Shown here one piece after another: positions 1 to 6,949 of a stretch of 64,000 nucleotides of DNA (its first letter is position 1; each line of letters begins with the position of its first letter). The translations under genes and the position numbers were made by a program. Source of the DNA: Paenibacillus sp. SY21-1. Lineage in GTDB: Bacteria; Bacillota; Bacilli; Paenibacillales; Paenibacillaceae. The stretch lies in the NCBI RefSeq assembly GCF_005222705.1, contig NZ_STGF01000007.1, positions 1 to 64,000 of the forward strand, given 5' to 3'. Below the pieces are notes generated by a model. The model searched no databases, was not told the DNA's origin, and was given only the letters and a program-made list of their open reading frames with translations.

Positions 1-174
1 CTGAGCTCCATGACCATTTAATGTCTGGATCGGCGCATCGGCTCGATGGAACAATTGCAACGTGAAATCACGGCATGGGAAACCGACCGAAATCAGGCAC
101 AAAAATCCGTAGAATGGCATTTCACCACCCCTATGGCCAGAGGGAAATTGAAACATTTGTATCCTGAAATTTGA
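1..174 (+). pseudogene. IS630-family transposase, C-terminal fragment
   Basis: The frame starting at base 1 reads the last ~57 codons of an IS630-type DDE transposase. Recognisable elements are CLDRRI, a stretch of the type EQLQREITAWETDRNQA, then WHFTTPMARGKLKHLYP, ending at a TGA at 172-174. This matches the family's usual end (AWEAERN...FTTxDAR.KLKRLYP). An in-frame TAA at 19-21 sits where related proteins have Gln (CAA to TAA), so the fragment carries a nonsense mutation as well as being cut by the window edge. It abuts the 3' end of the orphan immunity gene at 200. Too little is visible to tell whether the upstream part is intact. The family assignment is from remembered motifs. Confidence 0.65.
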
Positions 175-199
175 TGCGGTCAAGGTACTAGTAGTATAT

Positions 200-580
200 T
201 TACGACTGTTGTTGAAACTTAATATCCAAACTCTTTGCACCAACTAAGCAACCAAAATCATCTAGGTAATCTTCGGGAGTAAACCTGAAAATATAGTACC
301 CTTGCTCAACTTGAAATTTTGTATTTACTTTGAATGCATCATCTCCCTCAAGAATAATAAATACTCTCTTAGATGTATCTGTCCGCCATTCAATTGGTGC
401 TGATATGAAACAAACATCTTTAAAATGAATTTCAAGTTCATGAGGGTAGGATAGGCTTTTACCGCCACCTATTACAAGTTCGCTTCGACCATATCTAATT
501 ATCTCAAAGTCAAACCACGGCTCTTTCTGTATACGACTGTTAACATCGTTAACCAATAGCATAGCTTCATTGCTATTCAT
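200..580 (-). CDS. Candidate immunity protein of orphan toxin module 1
   Basis: This is a small soluble protein of about 126 residues with no signal peptide or membrane segment. Its start lies 14 bases after the repaired stop of the orphan toxin (TAA at 595-597), the spacing typical of a toxin/immunity pair. Two ATGs are possible, at 589 and 580. The ribosome-binding site AAAGGA (591-596) lies only one base before the first but ten bases before the second, so 580 is preferred. I do not recognise the family. Visible features are an N-terminal WFDFEIIRYGRSELVIGGG and a C-terminal YYIFRFTPEDY. The immunity role is inferred from position only. The reading frame is intact even though the neighbouring toxin is frameshifted. 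Confidence 0.55.
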   Translation of the reverse strand: MNSNEAMLLVNDVNSRIQKEPWFDFEIIRYGRSELVIGGGKSLSYPHELEIHFKDVCFISAPIEWRTDTSKRVFIILEGDDAFKVNTKFQVEQGYYIFRFTPEDYLDDFGCLVGAKSLDIKFQQQS

Positions 581-594
581 AGATATCATATCCT

Positions 595-1308
595 TTATGG
601 CAACTGAATATGTGTATCAGCCGCCGCTTGTGAATTGTAATTAGGACTCGATGGTTTCAAGGTGCTAGTATGATGCCATTGTCCGTTTTTGGTCAATATA
701 TTCCCAACCATAACCTTGACCATTTGCATCTTTACCTTGTTGTCTTCGAGCAACTCTGTATATACTACCACTCTTTCCGTATTGTGGATTTGCTTCGTGA
801 ATCCTTACTTCAAATTCATATCCATCTTGAGTCCAAGTTTGCTTAAAGTTTTTAGGTGCACTTGATAAGTTTTGTTTTTTCAATGCTTCTGTAAGATAAT
901 AATTGCTATCCAAACAATTAATGTTATGAACCCAAATGCCTAAGTCACTTACAAAGTACGTGTGGAAATCCGCAACGGAAAAATTGTAAACCTTAACCTT
1001 TTCATCATGTTTTACTATCTTGATGTTGTCAATCGTCAACGTATTTCCATTGCTCTGCTGTAGCTTATCCCCCACCTGCAAGTTTGCCGCTAGCACCCAT
1101 CCTTTACCTTCTACCCAAAACGGATGGTTATCGGTTGTTTCGATGACTTGGTCGCCTACTGAAAGTTCGAAGATGATTTCCTTATCTTTCGATACAGATG
1201 CATGACTTCCTTGTAAGCCTGCTCGCCAGTCTCTTCATTCTTGGAAAGAACCTTATCTCCGACCTCAATGTCTTCAATATTCTTCTCCCCTTCGTTAGTT
1301 ATAAACTT
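595..1308 (-). pseudogene. Orphan Hint-toxin module 1 (type-30-like toxin), 5'-truncated and twice frameshifted
   Basis: Read on the minus strand, the module starts abruptly inside a Hint domain (KFITNEGEKNIEDIEVGD) at 1308, next to an IS110 end. It continues through the Hint core (HPFWVEGKGWVLA, FHTYFVSDLGIWVHN) into a toxin with FEVRIHEANPQYGKSGSIYR and GWEYID. Two frameshifts are visible. One is near 1185-1200, between KEVMHLYR and KDKEIIFELSVGDQ. The other is at an A5 run (T5 on +, 686-690), after which the correct frame reads GQWHHTSTLKP...AAADTHIQLP to a TAA at 595-597. The toxin resembles the family called polymorphic toxin type 30, a predicted BECR-fold RNase (from memory). There is no start codon and no Hint nucleophile Cys, so it cannot act alone. 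It looks like a silent cassette; the frameshifts may mean decay or a reversible state. Confidence 0.7.
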
Positions 1309-1508
1309 GATTCAGGGAAGAATGAAGGCGGCAACTGTTTCAGATACCGCCATTATATCTCAACTTGCCAGTGATTCGGGCAAAGAAGCAAGCCTGTATT
1401 CCGTCTTATTCTTCATCATGCTGTACAGGATGTTCACAAGCCTTCTCATGATGCAGATAGTTGCCTGTTTCTTCTTTTTGCCCTCACTCAGTTTCTTCTT
1501 GGATTGTC
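1309..1508 (-). mobile_element. IS110-family element, 3' remnant
   Basis: The minus strand encodes the last ~49 residues of an IS110 transposase (ending MMKNKTEYRLASLPESLAS, stop at 1360-1362) plus the ~50-base noncoding right end. It closely matches 4181-4366 of the full IS110 copy: nine differences over ~135 coding bases, all transitions, and about six over the ~50 noncoding bases. Its right end joins the Hint reading frame at exactly the same codon as the full copy does in orphan module 2. The coding part is cut at about 1500-1508, where the IS3 element begins. No function is expected. Confidence 0.8.
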
Positions 1509-2616
1509 AACAGTAAATCAGACAACTTTTTTAAGGGCTTCTTGTCGATACTGAACAGGCGTCATATAGTTTAAGGTTCCATGGATGCGATGCTTGTTGA
1601 ACCAGTTGACGTAATCATATAATTCCAATTCCAGATGACGGAGGCTCTGGAAGGTCATCTGATTCACAAACTCTGTTTTCATGATCTTGTAGGTGGCCTC
1701 GGCCACAGCGTTGTCATACGGACAGCCTTTCATACTTAGCGATCGACCGATTTCAAACGTCTTCAAGAGCTCGTCCATCTTTTGATTTTTGAACTCGCTG
1801 CCACGGTCGGTATGAAACCATTGAATCTGGCGTAGATCACCTTTGACGGTCGCGAAGGCACGGCTAATCAGAGCAGCGTCCTTATTTGGACCTGCACTTT
1901 GACCAATGATTTCTCGATTAAATAGATCCACCAGCACACAAATGTAATGCCATCGGTTCTGGACTTTCACATACGTCAAATCACGGACGACGAAGCGTTT
2001 AGCTTCCGTTTGATCAAACTCTCTCTTCACGTCGTCGCTTCGTTACAGGACGATTTTTGAGGCTTATATTGCGCCACTGTGTAAGTGGAAACGAGTCCTT
2101 GCTCTTTCATGATGCGGCCAATGCGGCGCCTGGAGACGATGAACCCGCGCTCGCGGAGCTTCACTTTGAGCTTGCGTGTACCGTAGGCTTTTCGGTTCTT
2201 GAGAAAGATATCCACAATAGCTTCAGTGACATCCTCTTCAGTGGCTCGTTCTTGGGGATCGTAATAAAAGGTACTTCTTGCGATTTTCAGGACGTCACAC
2301 ATGGCTGATACCGAGTATTTATCACGATTATTCTGGATGATAGCTACTTTCGTCCCATGATCAGCGCTGCCTGCTTTAAAATATCCATCTCCATTTTCAG
2401 ACGCTGGTTCTCTTTTCGCAAAGCGATCATTTCCTCTTCTTCTGACGAGCGATTGTCCTTCTCCTTGAAGGAGCCCGTTTTCATAGAACTGCACCATTTG
2501 CTTTTTGAATTCGGTTGTAAACGTGCGTCGTTGTTTTTTAGGCATTGTAGTGTTCCGCTCCTTAGCATGATAGGTTTATTCTACAAGCCCTTATTTTTTC
2601 TGTCCAACTTAGTGTA
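1509..2616 (-). mobile_element. IS3-family insertion sequence, inactive
   Basis: The element spans the two damaged transposase frames. Its ends share imperfect inverted repeats: on the left GACAAC followed by a T run and TTAAGGGCTTCTTG near 1521-1543; on the right the complement of ACAAGCCCTTATTTTTTCTGTC near 2583-2604. The exact outer bases are uncertain by a few positions and I could not identify a clear target duplication. It lies inside, or replaced part of, an older IS110 remnant on its left side. The right flank (2617 on) is not IS110 sequence, so a deletion or one-sided rearrangement followed insertion. Confidence 0.7.
1518..2545 (-). pseudogene. IS3-family transposase orfA/orfB, broken
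   Basis: orfA begins at 2545 with MPKKQRRTFTTEFKKQMVQF and should continue into the coiled-coil segment EEEEMIALRKENQRLKMEMD...ALIMGRK. That segment lies in another frame and the usual helix-turn-helix part between them is missing, so orfA has an internal deletion with a frameshift near 2450-2500. orfB starts in the frame of VAIIQNNRDKYSVSAMCDVL and runs through the HTH_21 part (KAYGTRKLKVKLRERGF). It stops at 2027 after KSSCNEATT, and the rve/DDE core resumes in a different frame from about 2030 (FVVRDLTYV, FHTDRGSEF, NAVAEATYKIMKTEF). The DDE residues are present, but two lesions, beyond the normal orfA/orfB frameshift, make it inactive. Confidence 0.8.
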
Positions 2617-2682
2617 GCCGATCCAATATTGTACAGTTGCGACTCAACTTAGAAGAACCGCAATAAAGCGAAGATAACAAAA

Positions 2683-2724
2683 AACAGGTCAATCATGGTG
2701 GTATCTGACCATAATGAACCTGTT
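2683..2724 (-). terminator. Hairpin with T-run, reading leftwards
   Basis: AACAGGT (2683-2689) pairs with ACCTGTT (2718-2724), and inside it CATGGT pairs with ACCAT. On the minus strand the stem is followed by a T-rich run (2675-2682 on + is A-rich). It lies between the IS3 right end and the shared downstream element of orphan module 2. It may be a rho-independent terminator or the remains of a mobile element. The stretch 2617-2837 holds no convincing gene. Confidence 0.5.
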
Positions 2725-2837
2725 AGATGTAAGGTTAAAGCGTTACGTAGGTTATATAATTCAAGCATTACATGTGCGTACAGTCATATTAGAGGAATAT
2801 CATATGGGGGTGATGAGGGTTAAGTTCTTTTAGACGT

Positions 2838-2909
2838 AGCCGCCCGATTCATTCGGCACTGGGTGGGGCTAAAAGAAAGACCTTGAAAGGCTTTACGCCC
2901 ACCAAGGTC
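2838..2909 (-). terminator. Shared downstream element and terminator of orphan module 2
   Basis: Directly after the immunity gene stop, the minus strand forms GACCTTG...CAAGGTC (arms 2879-2885 and 2903-2909) followed by TTTCTTTT, a rho-independent terminator shape. The segment continues into the conserved + strand string AGCCGCCCGATT...CACTGGGT (2838-2866). The same arrangement recurs at 10299-10368 behind the barstar gene, with the same order, near-identical sequence and the same distance from the immunity stop. It therefore marks the 3' border shared by the toxin modules. Confidence 0.75.
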
Positions 2910-2917
2910 CTTAATAT

Positions 2918-3457
2918 CTACCGTCTTGCTATGTCGAGCAGTGATTGTAATTGAACTATTCTCTGGCTCATACTTAGGAGAGGGTTTATTTGGGATAGGT
3001 TAGTAATAAAATTTTCCGTTTTATTAACTACCTCTTCGATAAACTTCTCCCTGTTGACTTTGACGTCTCTCCATTCGGGATAAACTCGATTTTCTATAGG
3101 CTTGGTAATGACATACTCACTAATGAAGCTGTCCGACTGAACCACAGTCACTAGTAAGTCATTATCAGTAGAAATAAATTCAAGCCATGTATTGTAAGAT
3201 TCCGTGTCCTTTATGGCTACATACTTAGTATCATCTATTAACAGACATACTTCTAATAGATTTGATAACCAAGTTGAAATAATGTCAAAACCCTCTTCAC
3301 CTTCTGCCAGTTCCCTATTATGGTAATAACCATAATCAACTGAATGCAGGTTTATTTGAAAGAAGCCCTCAATCCCCCCTTCCTTTTCAATTTGCTCTAG
3401 ATTCATCGTTTTCCAGTAAATCTCATCAATAATAATACGGTATTTTATCTCAAACAA
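2918..3457 (-). CDS. Candidate immunity protein of orphan toxin module 2
   Basis: This is a 179-residue acidic, apparently cytosolic protein with no signal peptide or membrane segment. It starts with TTG at 3457. Its ribosome-binding site GGGAGG lies inside the last codons of the upstream toxin frame, nine bases before the TTG, so translation is probably coupled to the toxin. The same GGGAGG-at-the-toxin-end layout precedes the barstar gene. Visible features include WLSNLLEVCLLIDDTKYVAI in the middle and a C-terminal helical stretch (ENFITNLSQINPLLSMSQRI). I do not recognise the family. The immunity role follows from its place immediately after the toxin and before the shared terminator. Confidence 0.6.
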   Translation of the reverse strand: MFEIKYRIIIDEIYWKTMNLEQIEKEGGIEGFFQINLHSVDYGYYHNRELAEGEEGFDIISTWLSNLLEVCLLIDDTKYVAIKDTESYNTWLEFISTDNDLLVTVVQSDSFISEYVITKPIENRVYPEWRDVKVNREKFIEEVVNKTENFITNLSQINPLLSMSQRIVQLQSLLDIARR

Positions 3458-3463
3458 ATTTGA

Positions 3464-4183
3464 CTACCTCCCGAAATCAGCCGGAGTTAACTTATGTTGA
3501 CCAAACGCTGTATCAAATTTCCCATCCTTAAAGAAAATCTGAATGGTCTCACCCTTATAAGAGTAACTATAATAACCGTTTGTGAATCCCTTACTAATTG
3601 CTTCATTAGCTCCGTTTTGAACGCCTGTTATGATATCTTGCTTTGTCCAACTCGGGTTACAGAACGAGTTTTTGTTTAGTTTTGATGCTAAGGCTTTATC
3701 CGAAAGATATGGTACTTGATTCGCAAAATCACTCGAAATATGCTTTCCGATGTGGTCGATGTTATTACTACTCAAAGTGAAACCACAATCAATGTTATGC
3801 ACCCAAATACCTAAACTACTAACAAAATAAGTGTGGAAGTCTGCAACAGTGAAATTATAAACAGTTACCTTTTCATCGTGATGTACGATTTCAATGTTGT
3901 CAATTTTTAGATGATTCCCATTACTTTGAACTAACTCATCGTCCACCTTCAAATCAACAGCGAGTACCCATCCCTTGCCATCCACCCAAAATGGATGATT
4001 TACGGTGGTTTCTATTATCTGATCTCCAACCGACAACTTATAAGTAGTATCCTTCTCATTACGATGAAGGGCAACAACTTCCTTATAAGCCTGCTCACCA
4101 GTCTCTTCATCCTTAGAAAGAACCTTATCTCCGACTTCAATGTCTTCGATATTCTTCTCCCCTTCGTTAGTTATAAACTTGAT
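3464..4183 (-). CDS. Orphan Hint-toxin module 2, 5'-truncated
   Basis: An open frame of about 240 codons runs from an in-frame TGA (4184-4186), through one bridging codon, into KFITNEGEKNIEDIEVGDKV and the rest of a Hint domain (TTVNHPFWVDGKGWVLA, FHTYFVSSLGIWVHN), then a ~107-residue toxin. The first in-frame start-like codon is TTG at 4036, inside the Hint domain. The Hint N-terminus with its C-F-T-A-G-T nucleophile is missing, replaced by the IS110 right end. The toxin contains NIDHIGKHI, SFCNPSWTKQDII, GYYSYSYKGETIQIFF and ends FDTAFGQHKLTPADFGR. A conserved His and a small beta-rich C-terminus would suit a BECR-type RNase, but I cannot assign a family. Lacking start and secretion signals, it is best read as a silent cassette. 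The coordinates mark the open frame, not a proven protein. Confidence 0.65.
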   Translation of the reverse strand: MKFITNEGEKNIEDIEVGDKVLSKDEETGEQAYKEVVALHRNEKDTTYKLSVGDQIIETTVNHPFWVDGKGWVLAVDLKVDDELVQSNGNHLKIDNIEIVHHDEKVTVYNFTVADFHTYFVSSLGIWVHNIDCGFTLSSNNIDHIGKHISSDFANQVPYLSDKALASKLNKNSFCNPSWTKQDIITGVQNGANEAISKGFTNGYYSYSYKGETIQIFFKDGKFDTAFGQHKLTPADFGR

Positions 4184-4231
4184 TCAAGGAAGAAGGAAGA
4201 CGGCAACTCTATCAGCTACCGCCATTATATC

Positions 4232-5470
4232 TCAACTTGCCAGTGATTCAGGTAAAGAAGCAAGCCTGTATTCCGTCTTATTTTTCATCATGCTGTACAG
4301 GATGTTTACAAGTCTTCTCATAATGCAAATAATTGCCTGTTTCTTCTTTTTGCCCTCACTCAATTTCTTTTCGTAATACGCATGGAACAGCGGATTGAGC
4401 GGCTTCTTGGACGTTCCAGCGGTCTGAACTTGTCTGACGGCTAGCCCCCACAGTATCTTGTTCAACGCTCTATTTCCTTGCCGCTGATTACGGTCTTTAC
4501 CTCTGCCGCCGCTACTCATTTGGCTTGGTGTCAGACCTGCATACTTCGCTAGCTTGTCTGCACTCGTAAAACGGGCTATATCACCTATTTCAGCCACAAT
4601 TGCCGAAGCGGTTACGTTATCAATGCCAGTGAACGAGTTCAGCTTAAAATCCAGCTTCTGCATCATGTCACGGATATTGTCCTCAACTTCATTCATTTCG
4701 CGTTGAACGTCCCGAATTTGGTTCACATGGCTTCGGACAAGAAAATCACGATATTCTTGACCGCTCCGCTTCGTATTCCTATCAGCTTGGACACTCGCAA
4801 GGATGAGCGTAGCTTTCTTTGTTGAACATACGTTATGGCTGTTCTTACGCAAAAACTCTGCCAACGCTTCCAGTGTCACGTCCTCCAATAGATACGGTGA
4901 AGGATATTCATGCCATACGGCTAACGCCGTTCTCCCATCCAATTCGGAGAAGAACTTGCTGTAACTCGGATAGTTGTAGCTTAATTGCGTATGAAGCTGA
5001 TTCTTGAGCATGACAAGCGTATCCCGAAGGCTGTACCGTCGCATGACTAACTGTTTCAGAATCCAGTAATCATCGTGCGGTTGAGCCGTGGGCAACCTGT
5101 CCAGTTCATCCAGTAACAGTTTGGCAATGTTCTCCGCATCCCAGCTGTCATGCTTCTCTGTCATGGCATAGCTTCGACGCTTCCAGTTGGATAAAGCGGC
5201 GTTAACTTCTTTGACAAGGAAGTGATTTTCGACCAAATAAACGGCTAGTGACCTGCCGTAGCCGCCTACATCCTCAAGTCCGAATACAATCGTCATGCCG
5301 TCCTGCACATGCTTCTTGACTTTGTTTACCACCGCCGGAAATGCAGACGGCTTGTTCTCGAACTCAATGACCTCTAGCTTCTCGTTCCAACAATTGATAA
5401 CCACAGCGGTATGCATCCGCTTATGTAAATCAACGCCCACATAGATATATTTTTCTTTACGGTGTCTCAT
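4232..5470 (-). CDS. IS110-family transposase (DEDD recombinase)
   Basis: This 412-residue protein has both expected domains. The N-terminal RuvC-like DEDD domain shows D14 in YVGVDLHKRMH, E66 in VFGLEDVGG, and D108/D111 in KHDSWDAENIAK. The C-terminal Transposase_20 domain shows FTGIDNVTASAIVAEIGD, KLAKYAGLTPSQMSSGGRG with the expected catalytic serine, and GNRALNKILWGLA. Length is normal and no frameshift was seen. In this family the enzyme moves the element without staggered cuts, guided by an element-encoded bridge RNA that recognises target and donor. The gene ends 50 bases before the Hint junction. Confidence 0.95.
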   Translation of the reverse strand: MRHRKEKYIYVGVDLHKRMHTAVVINCWNEKLEVIEFENKPSAFPAVVNKVKKHVQDGMTIVFGLEDVGGYGRSLAVYLVENHFLVKEVNAALSNWKRRSYAMTEKHDSWDAENIAKLLLDELDRLPTAQPHDDYWILKQLVMRRYSLRDTLVMLKNQLHTQLSYNYPSYSKFFSELDGRTALAVWHEYPSPYLLEDVTLEALAEFLRKNSHNVCSTKKATLILASVQADRNTKRSGQEYRDFLVRSHVNQIRDVQREMNEVEDNIRDMMQKLDFKLNSFTGIDNVTASAIVAEIGDIARFTSADKLAKYAGLTPSQMSSGGRGKDRNQRQGNRALNKILWGLAVRQVQTAGTSKKPLNPLFHAYYEKKLSEGKKKKQAIICIMRRLVNILYSMMKNKTEYRLASLPESLAS

Positions 5471-5604
5471 CGTTATTGTCCCCCTCGCCCTTATAGCGTT
5501 TAGGGAAAAAGAATAGCCGCATCGTCTGTTTAGTATTCACCAAGAAGGCGTACATTGAAGGGTAAGCGTGTCCATTCTTCTTCTGTAAACGCTATAAGAC
5601 AGCG
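5471..5604 (-). ncRNA. Candidate IS110 bridge RNA region
   Basis: The noncoding stretch upstream of the transposase start is bounded by a perfect 13-bp inverted repeat, CTTATAGCGTTTA (5490-5502) and TAAACGCTATAAG (5586-5598), enclosing 83 bases. The octamer CGTTATTG occurs just outside both arms (5471-5478, 5603-5610). IS110-group elements are known to encode a structured bridge RNA in this 5' region, with loops that pair to target and donor DNA. Position and fold suit such an RNA, but I did not derive its loops, so the exact ends and function are inference. The stem could also simply control transposase translation, since its 3' arm ends 11 bases after which comes the GAGGGGGA ribosome-binding site. 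Confidence 0.5.
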
Positions 5605-5865
5605 TTATTGATGTTCCATGTCATACGCTAGAAAGGCTTTCTCCAAACGTAGATGTAGTAATTCCAATCGTACATTCACTTCCAGTTGATAGACATTTAG
5701 TAATACTTCCTCGACCATCGGTTTATGAAACTGATCGCCATACCGAAAGATATGGTCGAACATGGCACATTGGCATTGCTCCAATGTTTCTAACTGCTTG
5801 TAGAACGTATCTTCCTGCTCGACATAACGGTTATAGGTGTTCGTGACTTCATTCATCTGCCCCAT
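5605..5865 (-). CDS. Small hypothetical protein
   Basis: An 86-residue, largely helical, acidic protein with no signal peptide or membrane segment. It contains YVEQEDTFYKQLETLEQC in the N-terminal half and NVRLELLHLRLEKAFLAYD near the end, suggesting a short helical or coiled-coil fold. It starts 8 bases after the stop of the gene at 5874-6092, so the two are probably co-transcribed. Its stop lies at the left border of the IS110 element, so its original 3' end may have been altered by the insertion. Family not recognised. Confidence 0.5.
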   Translation of the reverse strand: MGQMNEVTNTYNRYVEQEDTFYKQLETLEQCQCAMFDHIFRYGDQFHKPMVEEVLLNVYQLEVNVRLELLHLRLEKAFLAYDMEHQ

Positions 5866-5873
5866 GTCAGTTT

Positions 5874-6092
5874 TTACTTTACAAGTTCAGCAACATATTC
5901 GTTTTCTTTCTTGCTCAAATACCTCAAGGATTTGCTGAATGCATACAAATATTGTGCTTTTAATTGTACAAGCTGCTTGACATCGTTGGCTGCAATCGCT
6001 TGCTTTAAGGCCGGGATCATTTGCTTGTTCGTGACCCCAAATCGTCCTGGCTTTACCAGTTCATCTACTGGCTTAGTTTGCTTATCGCTCAT
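5874..6092 (-). CDS. Small hypothetical protein
   Basis: About 72 residues starting MSDKQTKPVDELVKPGRFG. The start at 6092 is preferred over the upstream ATG at 6107 because GGAGG lies nine bases before it. The protein is basic and helical (ALKQAIAANDVKQLVQLKAQ, LRYLSKKENEYVAELVK). It is followed closely by the gene at 5605-5865. Nothing identifies a function. The stretch 6093-6283 upstream shows no further gene. Confidence 0.5.
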   Translation of the reverse strand: MSDKQTKPVDELVKPGRFGVTNKQMIPALKQAIAANDVKQLVQLKAQYLYAFSKSLRYLSKKENEYVAELVK

Positions 6093-6283
6093 GAATACAA
6101 CCTCCATCGTATATGTTCTTTACGAAGTCGATCGTATCAAGTCGTGATGCTCTCGTACACGGTGACTTGGGATCTAACAGGCTTACATAGCTTTCGAAGT
6201 CAATGTGTAACGATTGCTTTCACATCGAAATTGACACTTTTTCCACTTCTGATGAACATCAGCAACGCTTGTTAACAGATCCT

Positions 6284-6676
6284 TTACACTTCTGTTCCCA
6301 GGTTCGCAATCGTGTCCAGCACCAACAAAGGCAGTTTGCCATTATCGCATGGAATATCAAATGAAAATTGCTCCTGCACCTTTATTGGAAGACCGATCAC
6401 TTCTTCAAGATACTGCTGGAGTTCCAGACCATCTGTTTGAATGTCTATCAAGACAATCATGTCATGTATCCTGCGAAGCTCAATCGTTACTGTATTGAAA
6501 CGGAATTGAAATCGAAAGTTTTCTATCGAGAATACCGTTTGATCAACCTCCGATAGTTCCGGTAAGTCAATAAGATACTGCCCCTCGCCATGGTCAACCA
6601 ACTGCCAGTTCCATTCTTGAAAATGCTTTATACTTTCCGTAATTCCCTCAGTTTGATTTTTCATTTCAACATACAT
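6284..6676 (-). CDS. Hypothetical protein
   Basis: A 130-residue acidic soluble protein with a clear ribosome-binding site GGAGG eight bases before the ATG, and a TATAAT a few bases further upstream. Alternating beta and helical stretches are visible (FRFQFRFNTVTIELRRIHDMIV, then VQEQFSFDI). No known motif is recognised. The 273 bases between this gene and the recombinase (6677-6949) contain no convincing ORF or strong hairpin. Confidence 0.5.
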   Translation of the reverse strand: MYVEMKNQTEGITESIKHFQEWNWQLVDHGEGQYLIDLPELSEVDQTVFSIENFRFQFRFNTVTIELRRIHDMIVLIDIQTDGLELQQYLEEVIGLPIKVQEQFSFDIPCDNGKLPLLVLDTIANLGTEV

Positions 6677-6949
6677 TCGCTTATCCTCCGTTGATTATAA
6701 TTTGGTTTTTATGGCTGTTACATCAGGCTATTTGGTTGTCAAAGAGCAGTGCATTCCAATCCTTATGCGGTTGTCTTCACCTCGCGTTCTTAGCTTTCGG
6801 TCATTTATGTTCAACTCATAACCTGATTATGCATCCAAAAAAATTTAATGAATACTGCTTAAATTTCGATGTAAACCGAGTAGGTAAAACGCTTTCAAAA
6901 TGATTGTCACAATTTGTACACATTTAGAACGTTTATCCTCGCCTGGTGG

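Larger units (their letters stand above)
4184..5604 (-). mobile_element. IS110-family insertion sequence, apparently intact
   Basis: It consists of the transposase gene (4232-5470), a ~50-base right end that joins the Hint frame of orphan module 2, and a ~130-base noncoding left region with a 13-bp inverted repeat. IS110 elements normally have no terminal inverted repeats, so the outer borders are approximate; the right border is supported by the second, diverged junction at 1308/1309. There is no Hint N-terminal sequence on the far side of the element, so the other half of the target gene has been lost or moved. Confidence 0.8.

Noticed and set aside
2617..2917. Possible gene between the IS3 element and the module 2 terminator
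   Set aside because: Only hairpins and AT-rich sequence were seen; no frame with a start and ribosome-binding site.
4184..4232. Short frame beginning at TATAATG after the IS110 stop and running in frame with Hint
   Set aside because: It is present in both IS110 ends but has no ribosome-binding site and ends at TGA just before Hint, so it does not give the orphan toxin a start.
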